Part shown: one piece after another, positions 32,733 through 41,586 of the stretch
How positions within the stretch are numbered: position 1 is the stretch's first letter
How the letters are laid out: every line of letters starts with the position of its first letter
Origin: RBC101 sp052387735
GTDB lineage: Bacteria; Gemmatimonadota; Gemmatimonadetes; Gemmatimonadales; Gemmatimonadaceae
NCBI GenBank assembly: GCA_052387735.1
Contig: JBQTIW010000087.1
Coordinates: 1-46,375, forward strand
Direction: 5' to 3'
DNA: 46,375 nucleotides
Made by a program: the position numbers and the translations under genes
The notes under the pieces: generated by a model
Told to the model about the DNA's origin: nothing
Database searches by the model: none
Seen by the model: only the letters and a program-made list of their open reading frames with translations

Positions 32733-33911
32733 ATGACGCCGTCTCCAACCACGCCCGCCCTTTCGACTCGCGCACGGGAGATCCAGCCGTTTCATGCGGT
32801 CGAGGTTTATCGGCAAGCGCTGGCTCTCGCCGAGCGAGGCCGCACGATCCTCATGTGCATCGGCGAGCCGGATTTTCCCACGCCCAATCGGGTCGTGCGG
32901 GCAGGGATGGAAGCCGCTCAACGGGGAGAGACCCACTACACGATGCCGTTAGGCATCCCGCCGTTGCGCCGTGCGATCGCAGGGCACTACGCCGAACGCT
33001 ACAACGTCGACGTCGATCCTGGCCGGATCATCGTCACCATGGGCGCCTCGGGGGCGCTGACGCTGGCGTTCGCGGCGATCGCCGAGCCGGGCGATGAGAT
33101 TCTCATGGCTGATCCTGGCTATCCGTCCAATCGTGCCTGCCTGACGTTCTGCGGCGCGACAGCGGGACTGATTCCGGTGGGCGCCGCGGAGCGATTCCAG
33201 CTGACCGCAGACCTGGTGGAGCGGCACTGGCGGGCCCGGACGCGGGGCGTCATGATCGCCTCGCCGTCCAATCCCACCGGCACCACGATCGCGCCCGACG
33301 TGCTCAGCGCCATCCACGAGGTGGTGCGCTCGCGCGGTGGCGTCCTGCTGGTGGACGAGATCTATCACGGGCTCACGTACGGCCATCGTCCGCCGAGCGC
33401 AGTGGCAGCCGGCGACGACATCTTCGTCATCAACTCGTTTTCCAAGTACTACTGCATGACGGGGTGGCGGCTCGGGTGGCTCGTGGCGCCGGAAGCCTTC
33501 GTGTCGGCGATCGAGCGCATGCAGGCGCACTTGTTCATTTGTCCGCCAGCTCCGTCCCAGTGGGCGGGGGTCGCAGCGCTGGAGCCCGAGAGCACGATCA
33601 TCTACGAGACACAGCGTCACGAACTCGAGGGCCGGCGCGATTTCCTCGTCCCCGCGCTCGATGCCGCTGGGTTGCGCGTCGCCTGCCGGCCCGATGGTGC
33701 CTTCTACGCCTATACCGACGTGTCGGCGTTCACCAACGACAGCTGGGATTTCGCCACACGCCTGCTACAGTCCACTGGGGTCGCGGTGACGCCCGGACGT
33801 GACTTCGGGGTCCATCGCGCCAGCGAGTTTGTGCGCATCTCGTACACGTCCTCGCTGGAACAGCTCGAGGAGGGCATGCAGGCGATGCGCGCGTTTCTCG
33901 CGCCGGGGTGA
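32733..33911 (+). CDS. PLP-dependent class I/II aminotransferase
   Basis: The 392-residue fold-type-I enzyme has CIGEPDFPTPNRVVRAG, GALTLAFAAIAEPGDEILMADPGYP, ASPSNPTGTTI, VDEIYHGLTYG and the PLP lysine in INSFSKYYCMTGWRLGW. The C-terminal Arg is in FVRISYTSS. It belongs to the aspartate/aromatic aminotransferase group, similar to enzymes annotated as AspC/PatA. The amino acid substrate is not readable from the sequence. ATG 32733 and GTG 32724 are both possible. It is divergent from the amino-acid-type symporter, which may be a functional link. Confidence 0.9.
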   Translation: MTPSPTTPALSTRAREIQPFHAVEVYRQALALAERGRTILMCIGEPDFPTPNRVVRAGMEAAQRGETHYTMPLGIPPLRRAIAGHYAERYNVDVDPGRIIVTMGASGALTLAFAAIAEPGDEILMADPGYPSNRACLTFCGATAGLIPVGAAERFQLTADLVERHWRARTRGVMIASPSNPTGTTIAPDVLSAIHEVVRSRGGVLLVDEIYHGLTYGHRPPSAVAAGDDIFVINSFSKYYCMTGWRLGWLVAPEAFVSAIERMQAHLFICPPAPSQWAGVAALEPESTIIYETQRHELEGRRDFLVPALDAAGLRVACRPDGAFYAYTDVSAFTNDSWDFATRLLQSTGVAVTPGRDFGVHRASEFVRISYTSSLEQLEEGMQAMRAFLAPG

Positions 33912-33942
33912 CGCAGGGTGACGCAGGATCCCGGCGGCGGAC

Positions 33943-34692
33943 CTATCGCTTGCGCCCGCTCTTCGCCTTCGCCCGACGTGTCGCGGCTGCTCGACGCACG
34001 GGCGCCCGGGTGGTTTTTGTGGGCTTCGCGGCACTTCGGCGTTTGGCTACTGGTTTGCCGGCACGGCGTAAGGCGCGACCGCCCTTCGGGGCGGCCGTCA
34101 TTGGTCGCAGGGCCGCGACCTCGTCCGAGCTGAGGGGGACCAGAAAACCGCGCAGCCACAGGCCGGGCTTCTTTGTAAAGTCGAGCGTTCGCACCTTTTT
34201 GTAGACGCCATCGCCCTCACGGTCCGCTTGAGCGCTCGCTGGTGACGGGCTCGTGTTGCCCTCGATCGTCGAGAAGCTGGCCTGACCGGGCGTGACGACC
34301 AACCCGGCGTGGCCGTTGCCGGAATCTCCCTTCTGCATGAAGAAGATTGCGCCTGCAGTGGGGACCTTGTTCTGGGCAAATCTGCCGCAGTTCTTGTGCG
34401 TGAGCATGACGCTCGACGTGAACCGCTGCGCGATGAGTCGGAGCACGTCCGGGGGCGCACCCAGGTTCTTGTACGTCTGCATGTACACGGCTTTGCAGAA
34501 CGCCATGCAGTATGGCCATCCTACTTGCCATCCCACGGACTCCAGCAGTTGGCGCAGCTCCAGACCGGCGGCGTCCTGCCCCGCGGTATCCGGGTCATCC
34601 CACGCTGCATTGTTGGTGGTCTCCTTCAGGTTCAGAAAGTGGCTGGCGACTCTGATGATCTCGTCAGCCGCTTGCGCCGCGCTGTACTCCAT
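33943..34692 (-). CDS. CHAP-type amidase/peptidase with lysine/arginine-rich tail
   Basis: The 249-residue protein begins at ATG 34692 with a helical segment (SAAQAADEIIRVASHFLNLKE). The CHAP/NlpC-like domain has its Cys in GWPYCMAFCKAVYMQTY, a GAIFFMQKGDSGNGHAGLVV segment with the catalytic His, and TIEGNTS. The last 60 or so residues are Lys/Arg/Ala-rich (PVAKRRSAAKPTKTTRAPV and beyond), like a DNA-binding or cell-wall-binding tail. No signal peptide is visible. It may cleave peptidoglycan peptides, but an exported enzyme would need a signal, so release by lysis or another route would be required. It lies 3' of murB on the same strand. Confidence 0.8.
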   Translation of the reverse strand: MEYSAAQAADEIIRVASHFLNLKETTNNAAWDDPDTAGQDAAGLELRQLLESVGWQVGWPYCMAFCKAVYMQTYKNLGAPPDVLRLIAQRFTSSVMLTHKNCGRFAQNKVPTAGAIFFMQKGDSGNGHAGLVVTPGQASFSTIEGNTSPSPASAQADREGDGVYKKVRTLDFTKKPGLWLRGFLVPLSSDEVAALRPMTAAPKGGRALRRAGKPVAKRRSAAKPTKTTRAPVRRAAATRRAKAKSGRKR

Positions 34693-34950
34693 GCCCCGTG
34701 TCCTCGCGTGTCTCGGTGGTGCCGCTCGGCCGTGCGTGCGGCCACAACGATGCGGAGATGATTCGCCCGCGTCCAGATGGTCTTCGCCCACCCGTCGATC
34801 CTGGCGTCACGGACTCATCGGTGGATCGCGCAGGTCGAGCCCCTGTCGTGTGGAGAGCTGCTGGAGGCCAGAACGTGAACCGACCTGGGAACACGGCCCT
34901 CAGACGGGCTGATTGTTGCTGCGGCTGCGTTAGGCGGCCGAGCCAGCCCT

Positions 34951-35907
34951 TCAGAACTCGCCGATGAATCCGATCTCTGGCTCGAGGTTCACGCCGAACG
35001 TTGCGCGCACCGTCTCCTGGGCGTGGGCGATGAGGGCGCGGACGTCCGCCGCCGTGGCGGCACCCAGATTCACCACGATGTTCGCGTGTATGTGCGAGAT
35101 CTGCGCGCCGCCGATGCGAAAGCCCTTGAGCCCGCATTGATCCACCAGACGGCCGGCTCCTACGCCTTCGATCTTCTTGAATATCGAGCCCGCGCTGGGA
35201 TGAATCTCCAGCCACGGATGTCGCGCGCCGCGCCAGGCCAGATTCTCCTGGAGGATCTTGTGCATCGTTCCCTGATTTCCCGGCGTTAGGTGGAAGGTGA
35301 CGGCCAGCGCGATATCCTTCCGGTGATGGAAGACCGAGTCGTCGTAGCCGAACTGCAGGTAGTCGGTGCCGACGACCTTTCGCCCACCTTCTTCGGTCAG
35401 AACGTCACACGACTCCACGACCTCGGCGATGAACATCGTGCGCTCACGGTCGGGCGCGGGGGAGAGAAAGTGGAGATTCTGCCAGACTGCCCCCCCCACG
35501 GTGGACGGAATCCCGATGTAGTGCTCCAGTCCACTCAGCGACTGCTCGATGGCGGCAAAAATGAGGTCCTTCACCACCGTCCCGCTCTCGGCCCAGAGCC
35601 GGGTCCCGTCGAGGAAGCGGTGGCCGTAGGCCACGTTTCGGATCACGACTCCCCGGAATCCCCGGTCCCCTACCAGGATGTTCGCCCCCAGCCCAAGGAG
35701 GAAATACGGGATGCCGACCTCTCGCGCCGCCAATACTGCGTTTGCCAGGTCGTCGGCCGATGTGGCATCGTACAGGAGATCCGCGGGACCGCCGATGCGG
35801 AAGGTGGTGTATGGAGCGAGCGGCACATCGGCGCGGAGCCGCCCGCTGATCAGACGGTCATCGGCAAGTCGCCGGAAGTCGTCGAAGGCGCGTGCTGTTG
35901 CAGTCAT
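34951..35907 (-). CDS. murB: UDP-N-acetylenolpyruvoylglucosamine reductase
   Basis: The 318-residue FAD enzyme has the PCMH-type binding region TTFRIGGPADLLYD, LGLGANILVGDRGFRGVVIRN, and LEHYIGIPSTVGGAVWQN. The C-terminal MurB domain has HPSAGSIFKK with the catalytic Ser, GLKGFRIGGAQISHIHANIVVN and LEPEIGFIGEF. It reduces UDP-GlcNAc-enolpyruvate to UDP-MurNAc with NADPH in peptidoglycan precursor synthesis. It is isolated from other mur genes here. It is divergent from the M16 pair with 155 bp between. The 258 bp downstream (34693-34950) before the CHAP gene shows nothing recognisable. Confidence 0.97.
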   Translation of the reverse strand: MTATARAFDDFRRLADDRLISGRLRADVPLAPYTTFRIGGPADLLYDATSADDLANAVLAAREVGIPYFLLGLGANILVGDRGFRGVVIRNVAYGHRFLDGTRLWAESGTVVKDLIFAAIEQSLSGLEHYIGIPSTVGGAVWQNLHFLSPAPDRERTMFIAEVVESCDVLTEEGGRKVVGTDYLQFGYDDSVFHHRKDIALAVTFHLTPGNQGTMHKILQENLAWRGARHPWLEIHPSAGSIFKKIEGVGAGRLVDQCGLKGFRIGGAQISHIHANIVVNLGAATAADVRALIAHAQETVRATFGVNLEPEIGFIGEF

Positions 35908-36062
35908 CGCGGGAATCTGGATGGGGCGTTCGACGCTATCCAGTGTCTACGGTGCTGGCTTCAATATTGACGTTCCTGCACAGGCACGAACGCGGTGTGC
36001 ATTTGCTCCGAGCGGGCACCGGAACCCTCCAAACGTCGGACGTGGAGTACCCTTTGTTAGGC

Positions 36063-37469
36063 ATGCATCAGAATCGGCGCGCTCGCGGCTGGCCACGCGT
36101 GACACGACTTCTCGTCGGGATCTTCGTGCTCGTGCCGGCGACACTGCTGGCGCAGCGCGCGCAACTGGAGAGGATCCTCCATCGCAAACTGCTTCCCAAC
36201 GGGATGGAAATCATCGTCCTGGAGAGCCACGGCGTGCCGCTGGCCACCGTGGAGATCGACGTTCGCAACGGCTCGTTCACGCAGACACCAGGCTCCGAGG
36301 GGCTGGCGCATCTGTACGAGCACATGTTCTTCAAGGCCAATGGACAGCTGCCCCGCCCAGACGAGTTCATTGCCCGGGCATCGGAGCTTGGCGCCGTATT
36401 CAATGCGCAAACGCAGGAGGAGCGCGTCAACTATTACATGACGCTCCCCAAGGACAGTGTCGGGGGCGCCGTGCAGCTGATGGCTGCTGCGTTGCGCGAG
36501 CCCAAGTTTCTGAAGGAAGAACTGGAGCGCGAGCGTGAAGTGGTACTGGGCGAATACGACCGTAACGAGTCGAATCCGCTCTTCACCTTCCAGAACGAAC
36601 TTCACAAGCTGCTCTATCCCGGACACTTTAGTCGCAAAAACATCATCGGCGATCGCTCGGTGCTGCAAACGGCTTCTCCGGACAAGTTGCGTGAGATCCA
36701 GAAGAAGTACTACATCCCGAACAACTCGGTGCTGATCGTCACAGGCGACGTCAAGCCCGCCGAGATCTTCGCATTGGCCGAAGCGGCGTTCGCCGACTGG
36801 AAGGCAGGGCCCGACCCCTTCACGGCCGATCCGATTCCACCCATTCCGTCGCTGACCAAGAACAGCACCGTGATCAGCGAGCAGCCGGTCAACGCGGTCA
36901 CGGTGTACGTGATGTGGCAGGGGCCGAGCGTCCGGAAGGACCCGGCCGCCACCTTTGCCGCCGACGTGTTCTCCGACGCCCTGAATCAGTCGGTATCCAC
37001 GTTCCAGCGCCAGCTTGTTGACACAGGCCTCTTTCAGTCCGTCGGCTTCAACTACTACACCCTCGATCAGGTGGGACCGATTTCCGTGTTTGGCCAGACG
37101 ACCCCAGACAAGTTGAAGGAAGCGTTGGCTGCTCTCGACAAAGAGATCGCGCAGCTTGGCGATGCCGGCTACATCACGCAGGAACAGCTCGAGTCCACCA
37201 AGGCGGAGCGGGCGGTCAGCACGGCCTTTGGCATGGACCGCCCGAGCGAGTTCGCCCACACGTTGGGGTTCTGGTGGAGCGTCGCCGATCTCGAATACTA
37301 CATGGGCTACGTGGACAGCATGGGGAAACAGAGCTTACCGGATCTCCAGTCGTATGCCAGGAAGTACATCATTGGGAAGCCGCGAGTGGTGGGTGTCATG
37401 ATCGACCCGGCGTCGCGGCAGAGGCTGGGTCTCGCCGCTGTCGATCTTTTGCCGAGGGTCGTGCAATGA
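36063..37469 (+). CDS. M16-family zinc metallopeptidase (active subunit)
   Basis: The 468-residue protein has an N-terminal export signal (VTRLLVGIFVLVPATLLAQ). The inverted zinc motif H83-L-Y-E86-H87 follows, and the third ligand Glu164 lies 77 residues later in EREVVLGEYDRNES. This is the pitrilysin-like set. It should act in the periplasm as a clam-shell peptidase on short or unfolded peptides. The next gene, overlapping by four bases, encodes a motif-less M16 partner, so the active enzyme is probably a heterodimer. ATG 36063 was chosen because it directly precedes the signal peptide. Confidence 0.95.
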   Translation: MHQNRRARGWPRVTRLLVGIFVLVPATLLAQRAQLERILHRKLLPNGMEIIVLESHGVPLATVEIDVRNGSFTQTPGSEGLAHLYEHMFFKANGQLPRPDEFIARASELGAVFNAQTQEERVNYYMTLPKDSVGGAVQLMAAALREPKFLKEELEREREVVLGEYDRNESNPLFTFQNELHKLLYPGHFSRKNIIGDRSVLQTASPDKLREIQKKYYIPNNSVLIVTGDVKPAEIFALAEAAFADWKAGPDPFTADPIPPIPSLTKNSTVISEQPVNAVTVYVMWQGPSVRKDPAATFAADVFSDALNQSVSTFQRQLVDTGLFQSVGFNYYTLDQVGPISVFGQTTPDKLKEALAALDKEIAQLGDAGYITQEQLESTKAERAVSTAFGMDRPSEFAHTLGFWWSVADLEYYMGYVDSMGKQSLPDLQSYARKYIIGKPRVVGVMIDPASRQRLGLAAVDLLPRVVQ

Positions 37470-38779
37470 AGCGCGTGCTGCTGCAATACGTGCTGGCGGC
37501 CGGTGCCTTGTCGCCCCTCGCCGCGCAGGAGGCCGCGCGCGCTGCCGACAGCGCCACCACGCAGTTCGACGCTGGCGGCATTCGTGTGATTCACCGGCCA
37601 TCCGGTAGCGACATCGTAGTGGCCAACCTGTACCTGCTGGGCGGTGTGCGCCAAACGACGTTCGAGAACGCCGGCATTGAGCTGTTGCTCCTCGATGCCA
37701 CGGAGCGGGGAACACGCACGTACTCCAAGGAGCGGTTGCGTCGCGCCATGTCGCGGCTGGGGACGTCGATTCTGCTCGATGCCGAACACGATTGGACGTC
37801 CATTGGCGTCCGGGCCACACGCGCCACCTTCGACTCCACGTGGGCGATCTTCTCCAGCCGCCTGATGGAGCCCACGCTCGAACTCAGCGAGGTCGAGCTC
37901 GTCAGGCAGCAGTTTCTGCTCGGCGTGAAGCAGCGCCAGGATTCACCCGATGCCCTCGCCGAATACCTTGCCGATTCTCTGGCCTACGCTGGCCATCCAT
38001 ATGCCGTACCGCCGGCAGGGACGGAGCGCTCGCTGGCCGCCATCAGCCTGGCTGATCTGAAGAAGTACCACGCCGAACAGATGGTGAAGTCGCGCATGCT
38101 GCTGGTGGTCGTCGGTGACGTGCCGCGTGAAAAGATCACGCGCATGGTGTCACAGACGCTCGGCAAGCTTCACGCGGGCTCGTACCTGTGGACGCTCCCG
38201 GACACTCTTCCCAGGCGACGGGCGACGGCGTTCGGCGTGCAGCGCGAGCTTCCCACCAATTACATCCTCGGGCGTTATGCCGGCCCGCGTGCTGGTACCA
38301 AGGACTACTACGCCCTGCGCATCGCGTCCGCCGTCCTCTCAGGCCAGTTGTTCGGAGAAATCCGCTCGCGCCGCAATCTCACGTACGCGGTGGACGCGCC
38401 GTTTATCGACCGCGGCGTGAGCGGCGGTGGACTCTATGTGACCACGGTCTCACCGGGCATCACGGTCGACATCATGCGCCAGCAGCTCGCGGCGGTGCGG
38501 ACCAGCAACGTAGACGAGGAAGCACTCGGCCGGTTGATCCATCAGTTCCTGACGCAGTTCTTCATGGACAACGAGACCAACGCTCAGCAAGCGGACTTTC
38601 TCGCCAAGTCATACCTGTTCGAAGGCGATATCAAGGCGGTCGGCCACTTTGAAGAACAGCTGCGCGCGATCACGCCCGATGATATCCGCCGGGTGGCCCA
38701 GCGCTGGATGCGCGACGTGCAGTGGGCCTACATCGGTGATGTATCGAAGCTGCCGAAAGGAAGCATGGAGCGGTGGTAG
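37466..38779 (+). CDS. M16-family protein lacking the zinc motif (partner subunit)
   Basis: ATG 37466 overlaps the previous stop (ATGA). The 437-residue product has a signal peptide (MKRVLLQYVLAAGALSPLAAQ). It has the M16 fold: RLRRAMSRLGTSILLDAEHDW, YAGHPYAVPPAGTERSLAAISLADL, SGQLFGEIRSRRNLTYAV. The place where the HxxEH motif should be reads AGIELLLLDAT, so no zinc is bound. Such inactive subunits pair with an active one and carry the Arg-Tyr type substrate contact, visible here as RRNLTYAV. It converges with the his operon end 42 bp later. Confidence 0.93.
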   Translation: MKRVLLQYVLAAGALSPLAAQEAARAADSATTQFDAGGIRVIHRPSGSDIVVANLYLLGGVRQTTFENAGIELLLLDATERGTRTYSKERLRRAMSRLGTSILLDAEHDWTSIGVRATRATFDSTWAIFSSRLMEPTLELSEVELVRQQFLLGVKQRQDSPDALAEYLADSLAYAGHPYAVPPAGTERSLAAISLADLKKYHAEQMVKSRMLLVVVGDVPREKITRMVSQTLGKLHAGSYLWTLPDTLPRRRATAFGVQRELPTNYILGRYAGPRAGTKDYYALRIASAVLSGQLFGEIRSRRNLTYAVDAPFIDRGVSGGGLYVTTVSPGITVDIMRQQLAAVRTSNVDEEALGRLIHQFLTQFFMDNETNAQQADFLAKSYLFEGDIKAVGHFEEQLRAITPDDIRRVAQRWMRDVQWAYIGDVSKLPKGSMERW

Positions 38780-38821
38780 AATGGAGACGGCAGAGCCCTG
38801 CGGTGGCTTGCGCCGTTGCGT

Positions 38822-39475
38822 TCACTCGGTGACCGCCGAGGCGGAGGCGCCTGGGCGATGACGATCCGCGATCGTGCGCTGGACACTCTGCCACTCCACG
38901 CCGACCGCCGTGAGTGCAACCATGACGTGATACACCAGATCCGCTGCTTCCTCGGTCGCACGCACGGCGTTGCCGTCCGCGCAGGCCACCGCCAGTTCGC
39001 TCGACTCCTCACCCAACTTCTTGAGTCGGAGGTTGCGGTCGTCCAGCAGGCGTCGCGTGTAGCTCCCCCCTGACGCTCCGGCAGCGGTCGCGACCTGCCG
39101 CGAATGCACCACCTGCTGCAACACGCCTAACGCGTCCCCGGCCTCACCGGCGTCGCCAAAACACGAGACGGCGCCGGTGTGACAGGCCGGCCCATCTGGC
39201 ACGACGCGAGCCAGCACTGCATCTCCATCGCAATCCGCCGCCAGGCGCACGACACGCTGAACATTCCCACTGGTGGCGCCTTTGCGCCACAATCCTCGCG
39301 TCCGTGAGTAGTAGTGCATCTCACCGGTGGAGAGAGTGCGCTCGAGCGCCTCACGATCCGCGCGCGCGATCATCAGCACTGCCCCGGTTCGATGGTCCTG
39401 GCAGACAACCGTGACGAAGCCATCCCCCTTGGCGAAGTCGAGCAAGTCGAGATCGAACGTGGTCATCGGAGGCAT
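38822..39475 (-). CDS. hisIE: Bifunctional phosphoribosyl-AMP cyclohydrolase / phosphoribosyl-ATP pyrophosphatase
   Basis: The N-terminal HisI half has MHYYSRTRGLWRKGATSGN, DCDGDAVLARV and GPACHTGAVSCF, providing the zinc cysteines. The C-terminal HisE half has RRLLDDRNLRLKKLGEESSELAVA and EEAADLVYHVMVAL, the four-helix pyrophosphatase. It does steps 2 and 3 of histidine synthesis. The gene is last in the operon, ten bases after hisN. ATG 39475 gives 217 residues; ATG 39466 is an equally possible start. Confidence 0.96.
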   Translation of the reverse strand: MPPMTTFDLDLLDFAKGDGFVTVVCQDHRTGAVLMIARADREALERTLSTGEMHYYSRTRGLWRKGATSGNVQRVVRLAADCDGDAVLARVVPDGPACHTGAVSCFGDAGEAGDALGVLQQVVHSRQVATAAGASGGSYTRRLLDDRNLRLKKLGEESSELAVACADGNAVRATEEAADLVYHVMVALTAVGVEWQSVQRTIADRHRPGASASAVTE

Positions 39476-39485
39476 CTCGTGAGAC

Positions 39486-40286
39486 TCAGGCCGGAGCGGG
39501 GGCGGGCGCATGGGGTTCGCCCGAAATCAGGAGCTTGCGAATGAGCGGGGAAAGCCTGGCATTGGTGGCGATCGCGTCGCCCCCGTCCACCGACACTCCA
39601 CCACGCCAGTCCGAGTACACCCCACCCGCTTCGGTGATGATCGGGATCAGCGCCGCTGCATCCCACGGACTCAACCGGTCGTCCACCATCACTTCCGCGC
39701 GTCCCGTCGCGATCAGCACGTACCCGTAGCAGTCCCCCCATGAGCGCGACACCGCGGCGAGCTGCGTCAGCGGCATCCAGCGACCAATGCGATGCGGATT
39801 GTACCGGAACCGTTCATCCGTCGTTAGGATCGTGGCATCCTCGAGCCGGTCCACATCGGACACACGACATGGCGCTCCATTCAGGAACGCTCCCTCGCCC
39901 AGCGCAGCAGCCACGAGCTCGTCCACGGCGGGACAGTAGATCGCGCCGGCCAACACCGGATCCCCCTCGGCCACGGCGATCATCGATCCCCACAGAGGGA
40001 CGCCACGAACGAAGGTCCTGGTCCCATCGATCGGGTCGATGAACCACCGCCGGTTCGCGCCAGGCGTGTAGCCGAGCTCCTCGCCTAACAGCTGATCACC
40101 CGGGAAATGCCTGGCAATCCAGTCGCGCGCGGCCCGCTCCGCCTCGCGATCGGCGACAGTGACCGGACTCCCGTCGCGCTTGGTCTCCACACGAACATTC
40201 TGCCGATAGTACGAGAGCGCAACACGACCCGCTGCGCGCGCAGCCTCGGTCACACCTGCTAGCAATTGCGAGTTGGAGGCTGTCAT
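39486..40286 (-). CDS. hisN: Inositol-monophosphatase-family phosphatase, probable histidinol-phosphatase
   Basis: The 266-residue protein has GEELGY, the signature FIDPIDGTRTFVRGVPLWG with metal-binding Asp residues, and the second signature WDAAALIPIITEAGGVYSDW. The IMP family covers several phosphatases. Its place between hisF and hisIE with a four-base overlap, and the absence of a HisB-N or PHP-type phosphatase in the operon, make it the histidinol-phosphate phosphatase (step 8) by context. ATG 40286 overlaps the hisF stop (ATGA); the longer upstream frame lies in hisF. Confidence 0.9.
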   Translation of the reverse strand: MTASNSQLLAGVTEAARAAGRVALSYYRQNVRVETKRDGSPVTVADREAERAARDWIARHFPGDQLLGEELGYTPGANRRWFIDPIDGTRTFVRGVPLWGSMIAVAEGDPVLAGAIYCPAVDELVAAALGEGAFLNGAPCRVSDVDRLEDATILTTDERFRYNPHRIGRWMPLTQLAAVSRSWGDCYGYVLIATGRAEVMVDDRLSPWDAAALIPIITEAGGVYSDWRGGVSVDGGDAIATNARLSPLIRKLLISGEPHAPAPAPA

Positions 40287-41044
40287 GCAATACTCCGCAC
40301 GGGTATCCCTGCCGTCGACATCGCCTGTTTGAGCGCCGCAACGGTCGTGACGCCATCGTGCAGGATCCCCGCAACGAGCGCGGCGTCGGCGTGGCCGCGC
40401 ACGATAGCGTCGCACACGTGCGATGCGGCTCCGGCACCACCCGATGCCACTACCGGAATTCGCACGACCGCCGCAACAGCCGCCGTCAGCTCGAGCTCGT
40501 ACCCGGTGCGGGCGCCATCCCGATCGATGCTCGTGAGCAGAATCTCTCCCGCCCCCCTGACTTCACACTCCTTCGCCCACGCGATCGCGTCACGCCCGGT
40601 GGGTTCGCGTCCCCCCTTCACCACGACCTCCCAGTGGCCCGCCTGTCCCTTCGCATCGATGCTCGCGACGACGCACTGTGCCCCATATCGCACCGCACAT
40701 TCGGTAAGCAGCGCTGGTCGTTGCACCGCTGCCGAGTTGATCCCGACCTTGTCGGCCCCCGCTCGCAGCGCGGCGCCTACGTCGTGGACGCTGCGAATGC
40801 CACCACCAATCGTGAGCGGAATGAACAATCGCTCGGCGGTCCGCTTTGCCAAATCGAACAGCGTTCCTCGACCGTCGGCGCTCGCTGTGATATCCAGGAA
40901 CACCACTTCGTCAGCACCTTCCCCCTCGTATCGCTCGGCCAGCTCCACCGGATCGCCCACGTCGCGCAGTCCAACGAATTGCGTCCCCTTGACCACACGT
41001 CCCTGCTTCACGTCCAGACACACGATCAGCCGCTTGCGCAGCAT
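40283..41044 (-). CDS. hisF: Imidazole glycerol phosphate synthase, cyclase subunit
   Basis: The 253-residue TIM barrel begins LRKRLIVCLDVKQGRVVKG with the catalytic Asp, then GADEVVFLDITAS, FIPLTIGGGIRS, GADKVGIN, LLTSIDRDGARTGYELEL with the second catalytic Asp, and PVVASGGAG. It uses ammonia from HisH to form imidazole glycerol phosphate and AICAR. ATG 41044 shares one base with the hisB stop. The large upstream extension of this open frame runs antisense-like through hisB and is not coding. Confidence 0.97.
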   Translation of the reverse strand: MLRKRLIVCLDVKQGRVVKGTQFVGLRDVGDPVELAERYEGEGADEVVFLDITASADGRGTLFDLAKRTAERLFIPLTIGGGIRSVHDVGAALRAGADKVGINSAAVQRPALLTECAVRYGAQCVVASIDAKGQAGHWEVVVKGGREPTGRDAIAWAKECEVRGAGEILLTSIDRDGARTGYELELTAAVAAVVRIPVVASGGAGAASHVCDAIVRGHADAALVAGILHDGVTTVAALKQAMSTAGIPVRSIA

Positions 41045-41586
41045 CAGCCGTTCTCCTCGCGGCGCCACGTGACATTCCCCTTCGTGGAGAACACCGCGCC
41101 GGTCTCCACGAGCGCGTCCCGAACACTCAGGCCGAGTGCCTTGAACGCGGCCTCGATGATGTGGTGCCGGTCCTTTCCTCGATGAACCAACACGTGAAGC
41201 GTGCAATGTGCATTGTCGGCGAACGATCGCATCCAGTGCTCGTACATCGCAGTGGGCAGCGGACCGCGATAGTACGGGCGGCCCCCCAGGTCGAGCGCCA
41301 CCTCCACCAGGGCATCGTCCATGGGGATCACGCGATGGCCATACCTCGTCGCGCTTGGTGGCACGAGGGCCCGAACGGCCGCGCCGAACGTGATCGCCAC
41401 GTCCTCGATCAGGTGGTGGCGCAGGTCGCCGCGCGCCTCCAAGCGCACACCGAGGCCCGCGTAGCGAGCCAGCGTCTCGACCATGTGTGTGAGAAAGCGT
41501 TCCGTGGTGTCGACCATCACCGTGGGATCCGTCAGTGACAGCTCGATTGTCACGCGTGTTTCGCGCGTCTCCCGTTCGATCTTCAC
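41044..41586 (-). CDS. hisB: Imidazoleglycerol-phosphate dehydratase
   Basis: The 180-residue monofunctional dehydratase has the two metal-binding repeats: FLTHMVETLARYAGL with RHHLIEDVAI, and HWMRSFADNAHCTLHVLVHRG (split) with DRHHIIEAAFKALG. It does step 6. The phosphatase domain found in enterobacterial HisB is missing, in line with a separate hisN. GTG 41586 overlaps the hisA stop by four bases (GTGA). Confidence 0.96.
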   Translation of the reverse strand: MKIERETRETRVTIELSLTDPTVMVDTTERFLTHMVETLARYAGLGVRLEARGDLRHHLIEDVAITFGAAVRALVPPSATRYGHRVIPMDDALVEVALDLGGRPYYRGPLPTAMYEHWMRSFADNAHCTLHVLVHRGKDRHHIIEAAFKALGLSVRDALVETGAVFSTKGNVTWRREENG

